From: Monoplex corrugatus
Lineage: Eukaryota > Mollusca > Gastropoda > Littorinimorpha > Ranellidae
Direction of reading: 5' to 3'
Assembly: GCA_030674185.1 (NCBI GenBank)
Contig: JAPXFY010000022.1
Span: 46,046,398 to 46,110,397 of the forward strand
DNA length: 64,000 nucleotides
The position numbers and the translations under genes are program-made. Under the pieces are notes generated by a model that made no database searches, was not told where the DNA came from, and saw nothing but the letters and a program-made list of their open reading frames with translations. The number at the start of each line of letters is the position of its first letter. Position 1 is the first letter of the stretch. Below are positions 49,016-60,545 of the stretch, piece by piece.

Positions 49016-49075
49016 CAATTACTGGCAGATCTGGATGGAGCACATATGGAATTTTCCAAATGCGATGAATCCCTG

Positions 49076-49484
49076 TTAACCCTTTGACTCCCGCACCCTG
49101 TCTACCAGCTTCCTGCACTGCCAACCGTGCTAGCGAAAGCTAAATCTTAACCCTCTGACACCCTCATCCTGTCTACCAGCATCCTGCATTGTCAACCGTG
49201 CTAACGAAAGCAAAAACATAACCCTTTGACGCCCTCACCCTATCCACCAGCTTCCTGCAAGCAAAACTTAACCCTATGACTCCCTCACCCTATCCACCAG
49301 CTTCCTGCAAGCAAGAACTAAACCCTTTGACTCCCTCACCCTATCCACCAGCTTCCTGCAGGAAGCTGGTTGACAGGTTTAGGGAATCGAAAGGTTAAGT
49401 TTTTGAAGTTGGTGGATAGGATGAGGGAGTCGAAGGGTTCAGTTTTTTCAGTCAGTGGATAGGGTACAGGAGTCAAAAGTTTAA
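49076..49484. mobile_element. MITE cluster with repeated arms
   Basis: Starts TTAACCCTTTGACTCCCGC. Several left arms (CTCACCCTATCCACCAGC) are in tandem before a hairpin centred on CAGCTTCCTGCAGGAAGCTG (about 49350), then right arms ending AGGAGTCAAAAGTTTAA. Confidence 0.7.
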
Positions 49485-49570
49485 TCAAACTCCACACTCT
49501 ATTCACAAAAGATTGTGCCGTTTATTTTATGCGATATGTTACTAGTGGAAATGTTATTTTGTATTTTTAG

Positions 49571-49630
49571 GTGGAAGCCTCTAAATGCAATGATAACGAC
49601 ATTCAGCCATTCCTGTGATATCATTTCAGG
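49571..49630 (+). other. Exon-like segment with splice-site matches, weak
   Basis: GTATTTTTAG is followed by ~60 bases that end ATCATTTCAG before GTAAGATGG. One frame is open (WKPLNAMITTFSHSC and DIIS), another has TGA. No family match is recognised. It could be an untranslated exon or chance. Confidence 0.2.
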
Positions 49631-49689
49631 TAAGATGGCTTCGTTGTGGGTGTATAGACCATGATGCAATGATGTATTCTGTAGAAATG

Positions 49690-50200
49690 ATCATTGTTGT
49701 TGTTTTTTTGTTGTTTTTTTCTTCTAATGACATGTTATTGCGGATACGTTTCCACCGCGGGGTTTGTTGTTGTTGTTCTTGATGCTGTTGTTGATGTTGT
49801 TGTTGTTGTTGATGATGATGACGATGATGTTGTTGTTGTTCACGACGACGACGACGATGATGGTGATGATGATGACGATGACAATGATGATGATGATGTT
49901 GTCGATGATTATGTTGTCGACGACGACGATGATGATGATGTCGATGGTGATGATGATGTCGATGATGATGATGTCGATAATGATGATGATCATCATCATC
50001 GATGATGATGATCATCGATCATCGATGATGATCATGATGATGATGACGAAGACGACGAAGACGATGATGATGATGATGTCCACGACGACGATGATGATGT
50101 CGATGATGATGTCGATGATGATGATGATGATGTTGTCGATGATGATGATGATGTCGATGTCGATAATGATGATGATGATGTTGTTGTTGTTGTTAATACA
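49690..50200. repeat. GAT/GTT/GAC trinucleotide tract
   Basis: About 460 bp of imperfect GATGATGAC, GTTGTTGTT and GACGACGAC, with GATCATCATC inversions near 49990-50030 that form a palindrome. It can be read as poly-Asp, Met-rich or His-rich peptide; none is believed coding. Confidence 0.95.
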
Positions 50201-50459
50201 GGCCAACGAGAATGAATCGTGTATTCTTGTGCAACATTATTATGGATAGTTTTGGGTCCCCTACGTTGGTGTGGCCGTGTAACAAGATCCATTGGCCTTG
50301 CTGAATCAGTCCCACAGGGAGGGAGACGGGAGGGAAGACAGACAACAGAAATATTGGATTGACAGCATTGTGCAGTGGACGGAAAACCCATTTGCAGAGA
50401 CCCATGCTTTGGCACACAGCCAGCATAGCTGGAGGAATTTGACGAATAGTTCCCTAGTG

Positions 50460-50620
50460 CGGCGTAAAAGGAACAGAAGAAGAAAAACAAAGAAAGAAAG
50501 AAGAAGAAAAGAAACGAAAAACAAGAAGAAGAAGACGAAGATTAAGAAGAAAGAAGAAGAAAACAGAAGAAGAAGAAGAAAGAAAGAAAGAAAGAAAAAA
50601 AGCAAAAGAAGAAGAAGGGC
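50460..50620. repeat. (GAA)n purine tract
   Basis: Imperfect GAAGAA and AAAGAAAG over about 150 bp. It is a long polypurine strand, able to form triplex DNA. Confidence 0.93.
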
Positions 50621-50892
50621 ATTCTTCTAGGTTACTCACGATGCTTTAAACTACTTATGATAACGTTATTTTGTTATTCTGTAATTCTTTGTGATAACAT
50701 TATTCGCTTCGTATTTTGGGCAGAAATATATAAATCTGGTGTTTATCATCAGAGTCATTCATTCGGGTACAACTTCTACAACTACTTCTTTCCCTCAGTC
50801 TGTGTATTAAATATTGTAAGTTGGTCTTTGTCGACTGTATGCGTATGCCTGGGGCGTGAGTGCACTTTGATTTGAAGGAAGAAGAAAGGCAG

Positions 50893-51205
50893 AATGGTTC
50901 AGACGTTCGCCTGCCAATAACTAAACACGAAGTTCCAGGGTTCGCTCCCCGTAGAGCTCTCGACTTTTCTCCTCAGTTTGACCGGAAAATCGAACTGAAT
51001 GTCTAGTCCTTCAAATGGGGATGAAAAACGAGTCGGACCCGCGTGTCTTCTGGCTGCGCACGCTAAAGACCCCACGGCAGTTGAAAATCGTGAAGAGCAG
51101 GGCATTGCCCGGCTGCCTTGGTATAAAACATTGGAGAAATAGGTTGATTTCTCAGGTCCCATCCCTTGAAGACCAATTAGCCTTCTTGCCTTTCTGAGGT
51201 CTTGG
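50893..51205 (+). mobile_element. tRNA-derived SINE, plus copy
   Basis: The head ATGGTTCAGACGTTCGCC with B box GGTTCGCTCC at 50939-50948 is tRNA-like. The body includes CCTCAGTTTGACCGGAAAA, AAAGACCCCACGGCAGTTG and GGCATTGCCCGGCTGCC, shared with the minus copy at 33858-34135. Confidence 0.65.
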
Positions 51206-51775
51206 TTAAGAAAAGTGAATATGAATTTGAATCAAGGGAGAGGGGATGGGCACGGCCCTCGTGGTGCTGGCCCCGGAAAAAGTTGAGGTCTCTGCCACCT
51301 CACTCCCCTACGTTCCCAGGGTTATGGAACTATCTAGGTAAGACCTAAGGACCTGACCAGCTCATGGCTTTATGTGCAGGTTTAAGACTTGTGCCGTGAT
51401 CATTCTGGATTTTCTCCATCACATGGCACGTGTAACGTTAGTGGGCATGGATTTCATTCCGAGCGCGGAGACGTCATCTTGAGAAACTGAAATTGAAAAT
51501 TGAAATTTGATTTGAATTGTCAAGACTTGGCGCCGTATAAATACTGTAATCCTTACTAATTATTATAACTTATTTTGTGGAGTTTCGCTTTGCGTATATG
51601 TGTACATGTTGCAACAACATCCTTCCAGTGATTACTCTCATGCAGTTTTTCCACAGAAACGGTATCATTTATGCTTTAAGTATGGAGACTTGTACTCTTC
51701 AGTTCCAGTGTCGCAACAGATTCCATTTTATGAACAAGATCATGGCATCAGCCATAGGCCTGTGCGTAAGGCCAA
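51206..51775. repeat. Dispersed repeat family F copy and flanks
   Basis: 51335-51495 (CTAGGTAAGACCTAAGGACC, AGCTCATGGCTTTATGTGC, GAGCGCGGAGACGTCATCTTG) matches 60808-60953 and 63580-63730. 51240-51330 holds GGGCACGGCCCTCGTGGTGC and GCTGGCCCCGG, GC-rich but unassigned. Confidence 0.6.
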
Positions 51776-52207
51776 CCCACAGGCAAAGGCGCAAATTTTC
51801 GGCCAACTGGCCTTTGTCAAGCGTAAGATCACAAACAAACAAATACCAGATACAAAAATTAGGAGAGAAAGACTGAAACTTTCCTGCTTCTCTGTCCAGT
51901 GTGAGAAAAGGAATCCTTTTCTCACAGTGGACGGAGCAGCAAGTATCAAGTCTTTTTCTCCTAATTTTTAATCCCTTTCTCACACTGGACAGAAGCAGCA
52001 TGGAAGTTTCAGTCTTTTTCTCCTAATTTTTGTATCTGATGTTTGTTTGTTTGTGATCTTACGCTTGACAAAGGCCGGTTTGTCGAAAATTTGCGCCTGT
52101 CTTGTCCTGTTGGTTTAAATACGCATTCTGATTTTTTTTTTTTTTTTTTTCGTGTTTTTTCTGGTTCCTGTTTGCTTGAACGCGGGCAGTCGCACTTGTT
52201 TTGGACC
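51776..52207. mobile_element. Foldback family B, second full inverted copy
   Basis: The left arm (GCGCAAATTTTCGGCCAACTGG, then CAAGCGTAAGATCACAAAC) is the inverted form of the right arm (GTTTGTGATCTTACGCTTGAC, then GCCGGTTTGTCGAAAATTTGC). Between them AAGTCTTTTTCTCCTAATTTTT and CTCACACTGGACAG are repeated. The right end continues past a T-run to GTCGCACTTGTTTTGGA. Confidence 0.65.
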
Positions 52208-52970
52208 ACGTTTAAAGTCTTTTAGGTCCTACGTAGTGTATGGGTTCTATGTCTTTGTATCGATCAGACACTAGAACAAGTTGGTCATACTGTAGCAAAA
52301 CGTGTCTCTCCGTCTGCAGTGACCCACAAAGAGGAAAAAGAAAGTTTTCAAGAAACACCCGAGGGTTGGTTTTGGACGAGACCCAGAGCAATAATGCCTC
52401 ACCGCTGCCCGTACAATCACCTTACAATTCCTGATGCCACATGGTAGTTATTTCGCCAAGCAAATCATGCGGGATGGGGGGAGGGGGGCTGTTTTGCTTT
52501 TCATAACACATTCAGACCCAGTGACCAATCACCTTGTCCACAAACCGAATGGCAAATAGTGGGAAGATGACAACACCCCCCCCCCCCCCCCCCCGTGATA
52601 TACCCTCACAACGCACATCAACCAAGTCCATCCAGCCCAGCCACCGGACCAAGGGAGAATGAAAGAGCCCTCTATGGCCTTACTCTTGGCCTTCACCTGT
52701 CTGTTGGGCAGCCCGCCAAGCCGCCAGCTCGTCCAGCCACCGCCTGTTTGCCCCTCACTGTAGTATAGTCTGGACACTTGGCAGTCGGGAGCTCCCAACG
52801 TTGTTTTACCAAACGAATATGCCTTCAAACGCAAAAGCGGTCGGAGATGATGATCCAGACACAACCTGTTTTGCTGTTCAGCTCAGTCTGAAATGTCACC
52901 AAATGGGATCCCTGTTTGCCGTCCTGCTAGGAAAAATGGTGTTTGCTTTCCTATCATGACAACTAATGCA
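52208..52970. other. Unassigned, with poly-C
   Basis: No gene is recognised. About 18 C in a row occur at 52577-52594. 52600-52860 is GC-richer (GCCCGCCAAGCCGCCAGCTCG) with open but unrecognised frames on both strands. Confidence 0.35.
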
Positions 52971-53220
52971 GGGAAGGGGATGGGTAAGGTTAGGGAATGA
53001 AAGGGTTAAGTTTTCGCTCTGCCTTCATGACTGAGTGATAATGCGAAAAGCTGGAAGATAGGGTGAGGGGGGAAGAGTTAAGTTTTTGTTTTGTTATCAT
53101 AACTAATAATACAGAAAGCTGGTAGATAGTGTGAGAGAGGAAAAGAGTTAAGCTTTTGTTTTGTTGTCACAGCTGATAATGCAGGACGCTGGTGGGTAGC
53201 GTGAGAGAGGAAAAGGGTTA
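52971..53220. repeat. MITE-derived larger units before the 41-bp array
   Basis: Three ~85-bp units: AAAGGGTTAAGTTTTTG, TTTTGCTATCATAACTGATAATG, CAGGACGCTGGTGGGTAGC, GTGAGAGAGG. They align with the MITE right arm (GGGTTAAGTTTTTGCTTTGC, GTTGACAATGCAGGATGC, TGGTGGACAGGGTG). Confidence 0.75.
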
Positions 53221-53861
53221 AGTTTTTGTTTTGCTATCATAACTAGAGAAAAAAAAGAGTTAAGTATTTGTTTTGCTATCATAGCTAGAGAAATAAAGGG
53301 TTAAGTTTTTGTTTAGCTATCATAACTAGAGAGGAAAAGAGTTAAGTATTTGTTTTGCTATCATAACTAGAGAAAAAAAGAGTTAAGTATTTGTTTTGCT
53401 ATCATAGCTAGAGAAATAAAGGGTTAACTTTTTGTTTAGCTATCATAACTAGAGAGGAAAGAGTTCAGTATTTGTTTTGCTATCATAACTAGAGAAGAAA
53501 AGAGTTAAGTGTTTGTTTTGCTATCATAACTAGAGAAGAAAAGAGTTAAGTATTTGTTTTGCTATCATAACTAGAGAAGAAAAGAGTTAAGTTTTTGTTT
53601 TGCTATCATAACTAGTGAAGAAAAGAGTTCAGTATTTGTTTAGCTATCATAACTAGAGAAGAAAAGAGTTCAGTATTTGTTTTGCTATCATAACTAGAGA
53701 AGAAAGAGTTAAGTATTTGTTTTGCTATCATAACTAGAGAAGAAAAGAGTTAAGTTTTTGTTTTGCTATCATAACTAGAGAAGAAAAGAGTTATGTATTT
53801 GTTTTGCTATCATAACTAGAGAGGAAAAGAGTTAAGTATTTGTTTTGCTATCATAACTAGA
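53221..53861. repeat. 41-bp minisatellite, left part
   Basis: Unit: ATAACTAGAGAAGAAAAGAG then TTAAGTATTTGTTTTGCTATC. It equals the flanking 85-bp MITE-derived unit minus the GATAATGCAGG...GGTGAG part. Interrupted at 53861 by a retrotransposon and continued from 54857. Confidence 0.95.
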
Positions 53862-54856
53862 AATGAGAATAGAAAACAATATATAGCTTTTTCAAAACAT
53901 CAAAAGAGAGAGTCAGACAGTTGTCGTTTGTCACCAGATCTTTTCAAAAGAGGAGTCAGACAGGGTTGTGTTTGTCACCAGATCTGTTTTCACTATATAG
54001 CGAAAACATCACGAGAAACCTAGAAGAAGACCCTGGATTAAAGGTTGGAGGGAAAATGATAAACATTCGGTACGCAGATGACACCGTGTAATTGCAGAAA
54101 ATGAAAGGGACCTACAAAACCTTGTGAATATACTAGAAATAGAAAGCAAAGGTAAGGGTTGGAACTAAACAGCAGAAGACTGAGTCATGGTGATCAGTAA
54201 AAAACATGAAATACCCTCATGCAAAATAGCAGCAGATGGCACAGCCTTGACACAGGTTAATAAGTTCAAATACCTGGGAACGGTCATTTCATCAGACGGC
54301 AGATGCACATCGGAAATAGCGGCAGAATCGCCAAGCCAAAACAGCACTCAAGAAGATGACAAGCATTCTTACCAACAAATGCCTATCAATTAACATCAGA
54401 AAGGGAGTTCTTGAATGTTACATAGAACCAATACTGTTGTACGGATGCGAGCGTGGACAGTCAGCAAGCAAAGCCAGGCCGGATCGAGGCAGCCGAGATG
54501 TGGTTTCTCAGAACAATGTTGAGAGTTCCATGGACAGCAAAGAAAACAAACGAGACAGTCTTGATGGAGGCAGACACAAGTAGATCACTCATAAGGAAGA
54601 TTAGGAAAAGAAAGCAACATTTATAGGCCATTTTATGAGGAAGGGGGATTTGGAGAACCTGGTCACAACGGGGAAGCTGGAGGGAAAGAGAGCACCAGGT
54701 AGACCCAGGGAGAGAATGCTGGACGGACTTGCAGAGTGGCTGGGGATGAGGAGGGTGGGGGAGATGCTGGGGGCAACGAGAGATAGAGATGGTTGAAGTC
54801 CGTGGTCGGCAACGCCATGTGGCAGGCACCTGATGATGACGATGATGATGATGATG
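53862..54856 (+). pseudogene. Family A retrotransposon, longest copy, inserted in the 41-bp array
   Basis: About 1 kb. Frames contain RT blocks GVRQGCV and PDLFSLYSENITRNLEEDPG, then INIRYADDTV with the catalytic YADD. These are followed by NKFKYLGTVISSDGRCTSE, LECYIEPILLYGCE and RKATFIGHFMRKG-like sequence and the CATGTGGCAGGCACC end with (TGATGA)n. Several single-base losses break the frame, and 53908-53990 contains a short tandem duplication. ATCATAACTAGA flanks both sides (53850-53861 and 54857-54868), a 12-bp target duplication or a repeat-phase effect. Confidence 0.85.
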
Positions 54857-55615
54857 ATCATAACTAGAGAAGAAAAGAGTTAAGTATTTGTTTTGCTATC
54901 ATAACTAGAGAAGAAAAGAGTTAAGTATTTGTTTTGCTATCATAACTAGAGAGGAAAAGAGTTAAGTATTTGTTTTGCTATCATAACTAGAGAAGAAAAG
55001 AGTTAAGTATTTGTTTTGCTATCATAACTAGAGAAGAAAAGAGTTAAGTATTTGTTTTGCTATCATAACTAGTGAAGAAAAGAGTTAAGTATTTGCTTTG
55101 CTATCATAACTAGAGAAGAAAAGAGTTAAGTTTTTGTTTTGCTATCATAACTAGAGAGGAAAAGAGTTAAGTATTTGTTTTGCTATCACAGCTAACAATG
55201 CAGGACGCTGGTGGATAGGGTGAGAGAAGAAAAGAGTTAAGTTTTTGTTTTGCTATCATAACTAGAGAGGAAAAGAGTTAAGTATTTGTTTTGCTATCAC
55301 AGCTAACAATGTGGACACTGGTGGATAGGGTGAGAGAAGAAAAGAGTTAAGTATTTGTTTTTTTATCATTACTAGAGAAGAAAAGAGTTAAGTATTTGTT
55401 TTGCTATCATAACTAGAGAGGAAAAGAGTTAAGTATTTGTTTTGCTATCATTACTAGAGAAGAAAAGAGTTAAGTATTTGTTTTGCTATCACAGCTAACA
55501 ATGCAGGACGCTGGTGGATAGGGTGAGAGAAGAAAAGAGTTAAGTTTCTGCTTTGCTATCACAGCTAACAATGCAGGACGCTGGAAGACAGCGTGATAGA
55601 GTGAAAGAGTTAAAG
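54857..55615. repeat. 41-bp minisatellite, right part
   Basis: Same unit as 53221-53861. Toward the right, longer MITE-like units reappear (CTAACAATGCAGGACGCTGG, TGGATAGGGTGAGAGAAG), mixing 41-bp and ~80-bp units. Confidence 0.95.
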
Positions 55616-56237
55616 CACAGCGGCTGTAGGCCTACATGTAGATAGGAAAACCTCGATCACATGCTTACAGCCTCTGGAGAGTCGTGACTCAAAACGCGGC
55701 TCTGGAAAAGGTCAACCCAGTCTGCAGAAAGAGATCGATAACATGCGCGATCACACCCACAGGCTTGCCTGTAGAGACTGTCCTATACACAACACGCTGA
55801 TTTTCTCCTGGTTAATCCTTACGTCTCCTTGCCCTTTCCACCAGCTGCCTGCACCATCATCTATAATAACAAAGCAAATACTTGAGTCTTAGCACCCTCC
55901 ATACGATAGACCATCAGCCTGTACAATCAACTGTGACAGCGAGGCAAAACCTTGACGTTTTCTCTCTCACACACTATTCACTAGCTTCTTGCATTATTAG
56001 TTCTGATAAAGCAAAAACCTTAACTCTTTTCCTCCCTCACACTATCCACCAGCGTGCTGCATTATTAGTTGTGATAGCAAAACAAAAACATAACTCTTTT
56101 CCTCCCTTTCATTCCCTCACCTCATCCACCAGCTTTCTGCATAATCAGCCATGACAGCAAAGCAAAAGCTTAACTGATTCACTCCCTCACCCTATCTACC
56201 ATCTTTCTGTATTTTCAGCTATGATAGCCTCCTCCTT
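55616..56237. repeat. Inverted MITE-derived arms
   Basis: From about 55810 units run in the opposite orientation: AAAGCAAAAACCTTAACTC, TTTTCCTCCCTCACACTATCC, ACCAGCGTGCTGCATTATTAG. They pair with the right-facing array to form a large inverted repeat over several hundred bases. 55616-55800 has nothing recognised. Confidence 0.7.
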
Positions 56238-57065
56238 GTGGGGATGCCGGGGGATCTTTCAGCGTAAATAATATCCCCATCATCATCATCATCATCATCA
56301 GGTGCCCTGCCGCATGGCGTTGGCGACCATGGACTTCCAACCATCTCTATCTCTCATCGCCCCCAGCATCTCCCCCACCCCCTTCATCCCCAGCCACTCT
56401 GCAAGTCCGTCCAGCATTCTCTCCCTGGGTCTACCTGGTGCTCTCTTTCCCTCCAGCTTTCCGTTGTGACCAGGTGCTCCAAATCGCCCTTCCTCATAAA
56501 ATGGCCTATAAATGTTGCTTGTCTTTTCCTAATCTTCCTTATGAGTGATCTACTTGTGTCTGCCTCCATCAGGACTGTCTCGAGAAACCACATCTCGGCT
56601 GCCTCGATCCGGCTCTGGCTTTGCTTGCTGACTGTCCACGCCTCGCGTCCGTACAACAGTATTGGTTCTATATAAACATTCAAGGACTCTCTTTCTGATG
56701 TTAATTGATAGGCACTTGTTGGTAAGAATGCTTGTCATCTTCTTGAATGCTGTTTTGGCTTGGCCGATTCTGCCAGCTATTTCCGATGTGCATCTGCCGT
56801 CTGATGAAATGACCGTTCCCAGGTATTTGAACTTATTTACCTGTGTCAAGGTTGTGCCATTTGCTGTTACTTTGCATGAGGGGATTTCATGTTTTTTACT
56901 GATCACCATGACTTCAGAAATAATATCCCCACCTTCTGGAAATTCTGTGCTAGAAATGTCCTCTTTTCTGTCACTCTTTTTGTTTCTTTCTTCCTCCTTT
57001 GCTTTCTGTCATTTCTTCCTATCATTTTCTGCCTTGCTGGTCCCTTCACCTGTATGTGCTCGATA
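56238..57065. repeat. Repeat C copy split by a family A insertion
   Basis: The left part (TTGTGGGGATGCCGGGGGATC, TTTCAGCGTAAATAATATCCCC) and right part (AATAATATCCCCACCTTCTGG, AAATTCTGTGCTAGAAATGTC) are the two halves of a family C repeat. They are separated by 56280-56917. Without the insert the halves join exactly. Confidence 0.85.
56280..56917 (-). pseudogene. Family A retrotransposon inserted in repeat C, 14-bp target duplication
   Basis: The coding strand (read leftward) gives MVISKKHEIPSCKVTANG, NKFKYLGTVISSDGRCTSE, RIGQAKTAFKKMTSILTNK and KRQATFIGHFMRKGDLEHL, and ends with the (TGA)n tail next to 56279. The 14 bases AAATAATATCCCCA occur at 56266-56279 and 56918-56931. A ~50-base internal deletion removes LRRMLRVPWTAKKTN. 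Confidence 0.9.
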
Positions 57066-57067
57066 AA

Positions 57068-57069
<2 letters not shown>

Positions 57070-57142
<73 letters not shown>

Positions 57143-57169
57143 ACACACATACACACAAACGCACGCACG

Positions 57170-57235
<66 letters not shown>
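57070..57235. repeat. (CA)n microsatellite
   Basis: About 160 bp of CA with a few TCAC, ATAC and GCAC interruptions. It lies at the right end of the split repeat C, as in 20965-21012. Confidence 0.95.
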
Positions 57236-57236
<1 letters not shown>

Positions 57237-57299
57237 CCCTCTTCCTGAACACTTATTTTTAAACAGAAAGTGGAGATTGAAACAGACGGGGAGGAAAAA

Positions 57300-60165
57300 G
57301 GGCACACTACAAAACAACAAACACACTCACAAAACAACAAACAACAACACCACAAACACAAACACACTACAAAAACAACACACCAACACAAACACACACA
57401 AACAACACACACTACAAAACAAAACACACACAAAAACAACACTACAAACAACAAACAACAAACACTACAAAACAACAAACACACTACAAAACAACAAACA
57501 ACAAAACAACAAACACACAAAACACAATACAAAACAACAAACACACTACTAAACAAACAAACACACAACAACACACAAAACACACTACAAACAAACACAC
57601 ACTACAAAACAACACAAACACACTACAAAACAACAAACACACTACAAAACAACACAACACACTACAAAACAACAAACACACTACAAAACAACACAACACA
57701 CTACAAAACAACACAACACACTACAAAACAACAAACACACTACAAAACAACAAACACACTACAAAACAACACAACACACTACAAAACAACAAACACACTA
57801 CAAAACAACAAACACACTACAAAACAACAAACACACTAGAAACAACAACAACACACTACAAAACAACAAACACACTACAAAACAACAACACACTACAAAA
57901 ACACAACACAACACACTACAAAACAACAAACACACTACAAACAACAACACACTACAAAACAACAAACACACTACAAAACAACAAACACACTACAAAAAAC
58001 AAACACACTATGAAACAACAAACACATACAAAACAACAAACACACTACAAAACAACAACACACTAGAAAAACAACAACAACACCTAGAAACAACAAACAC
58101 ACTACAAAACAACAAACACACTACAAAACAACACAACACACTACAAAACAACACAACACACTACAAAACAACAAACACACTACAAAACAACAAACACACT
58201 ACAAAAACAACAAACACACTACAAAACAAACAAACACACACTACAAACAACAAACACACATACAAACACAACAAACACACTACAAAACAACACAACACAT
58301 AAAACAACAAACACACTACAAACAACAAACACACTACAAAACAACAAACACACTACTAAAACAACACAACACACTATGAAACAACAAACACACTACAAAA
58401 CAACACACAACAACTACAAAACAACAAACACACTACAAACAACAACAAACACACTACAAAACAACACAACACACTAAAACAAACAAACACACTATGAAAC
58501 AACAAACACACTACAAAACAACAAACACACTATGAAACAACACAGCACAGTATGAAACAACACAACACACTACAAAACAACACAACACACTACAAAACAA
58601 CACAACACACTACAAAACAACAAACACAACACAAAAACAACAAACACACTACAAAACAACAAACACACTACAAAACAACAAACACACTATAAAACAACAC
58701 AACACACTACAAAACAACAAACACACTAGAAACAACACAACACACTACAAAACAACAAGCACACTACAAAACAACAAACACACTACAAAACAACAAACAC
58801 ACTACAAAACAACAAACACACTATAAACAACACAACACACTACAAAACAACAAACACACTATGAAACAACACAACACACTACAAAACAACAAACACACTA
58901 CAAAACAACAAACACACTATAAACAACAAACACACTATAAACAACACAACACACTACAAACACACAAAACACACCTACAAAACAACAAACACACTACAAA
59001 AACTAAACAACACACTACAAAACAACAAACACACTACAAAACAACAAACACACTACAAAACAACAAACACACTACAAAACAACAAACACACTACAACAAC
59101 AACACAACACACTACAAAACAACACAACACACTACAAAAACAACAAACACACTACAAAACAACAAACACACTACAAAACAACAAACACACTAAAAAACAA
59201 ACACAACACACTACAAAACAACAAACACACTATGAAACAACACAACACACTACACAAAACAACAAACAACACACTACAAAACAACAAACACACTACAAAA
59301 CAAACAAACACACTACAAAACAACACAACACACTACAAACAAACAACACAACACACTACAAAACAACAAACACACTATAAACAACAAAACACAAACACAA
59401 ACAACAACACACTACAAAACAACAAACACTAAAACAACAACAGCACACTATAAAAACAACACAACACACTACAAAACAACAAACACACTAAAACAACAAA
59501 CACACTACAAAACAACAAACACACTACAAAAACAACACACTAAAACAACAACCACTACAAAACAACAACACATATGAAACAACAAACACACTACAAAAAA
59601 CACAACACACTACAACAAACACACATATGAAACAACACAACACACTACAAAACAACACAAACACTACAAAACAACACAACACACACAAAACAACACAACA
59701 CACTACAAAACAACAAACACACTACAAAACAACACAAAACACTACAAAACAAACAAACAACACTACAAAACAACACAACACACTACAAACAACACAAAAC
59801 ACTACAAAACAACACAAAACACTACAAAACAACACAACACACTACAAAAGCAACACACTACAAAACAACACAACACACTACAAAACAACACAACACACTA
59901 CAATCAACACAACACACCACAAAACACACACACTACAAAACAACACAACACACTACAAAACAACACAACACACTACAAAACAACACAACACACTACAAAA
60001 CAACACAACACACTACAAACAACACAACACACAAACACAAACAACAACAACACAATACAATACAAAACACAACACACTACAAAACAACACAACACAATAC
60101 AATACAACACAACACAATACAATACAACAGTGCAGTGCAATGCAATACAATACAATGCAATACAA
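57300..60165. repeat. 19/20-bp AC-rich satellite, ~2.9 kb, nearly G-free
   Basis: Units CACTACAAAACAACAAACA (19 bp) and CACTACAAAACAACACAACA (20 bp) mixed irregularly. G is almost absent from the + strand; the few G's fall in recurring TATGAAAC and TAGAAAC variants. From 60050 it degenerates into ATACAATACAAC. Thr-Asn-Lys-Gln frames are artefacts. Confidence 0.97.
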
Positions 60166-60219
60166 TACAACACAATGTAATACAATACAATACAACAGAC
60201 TAAGAGTTAGTCATTATCC

Positions 60220-60475
60220 AAAAGGAGTTCATCGCATTCGGACATTTCCATATGCGTTTCGCCCAAATCTACAGACAATCACTATGTGACAGACTCCTTG
60301 AGCCTGTGCAAAACCCGCTGGCCAGGTCTTGAAATGGGACCGATGAAAGGCTAACCTGACGACACAGACGGATTGGAGCATTAAAAGATGGGTAGCTAAC
60401 AGGCCCTTTTTTTTTCTAGGATTGAACTTGAGACATAAGATTTTGAGACCAGGCCTGTATCAGTAGAGCCAATCT
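60220..60475 (+). repeat. Dispersed repeat family E copy
   Basis: AAAGGAGTTCATCGCATTCGG, ATTTCCATATGCGTTTCGCC, GACAGACTCCTTGAGCC, ATGGGTAGCTAACAGGCC and TTGAACTTGAGACATAAG. It is the longest and cleanest copy and also covers the part seen at 17190-17480. Confidence 0.65.
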
Positions 60476-60545
60476 ATTCACAGAATAGAACACAGCAGTA
60501 CGATACGATTCAGTACAATAAAATAACCATAGATGTATTATTGTC

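Noticed and set aside
49626..50249. His-rich or Asp-rich proteins from the GAT tract
   Set aside because: Trinucleotide repeats give open frames in all phases; there is no conserved flank.
52529..52864. Minus-strand 111-codon frame in GC-richer DNA
   Set aside because: It contains a poly-C/poly-G derived Gly run and no recognisable domain; the opposite strand is similarly open.
57270..60289. Thr-Asn-Gln-Lys-rich proteins
   Set aside because: AC-rich satellite with irregular 19/20-bp units. No start context, no domain.
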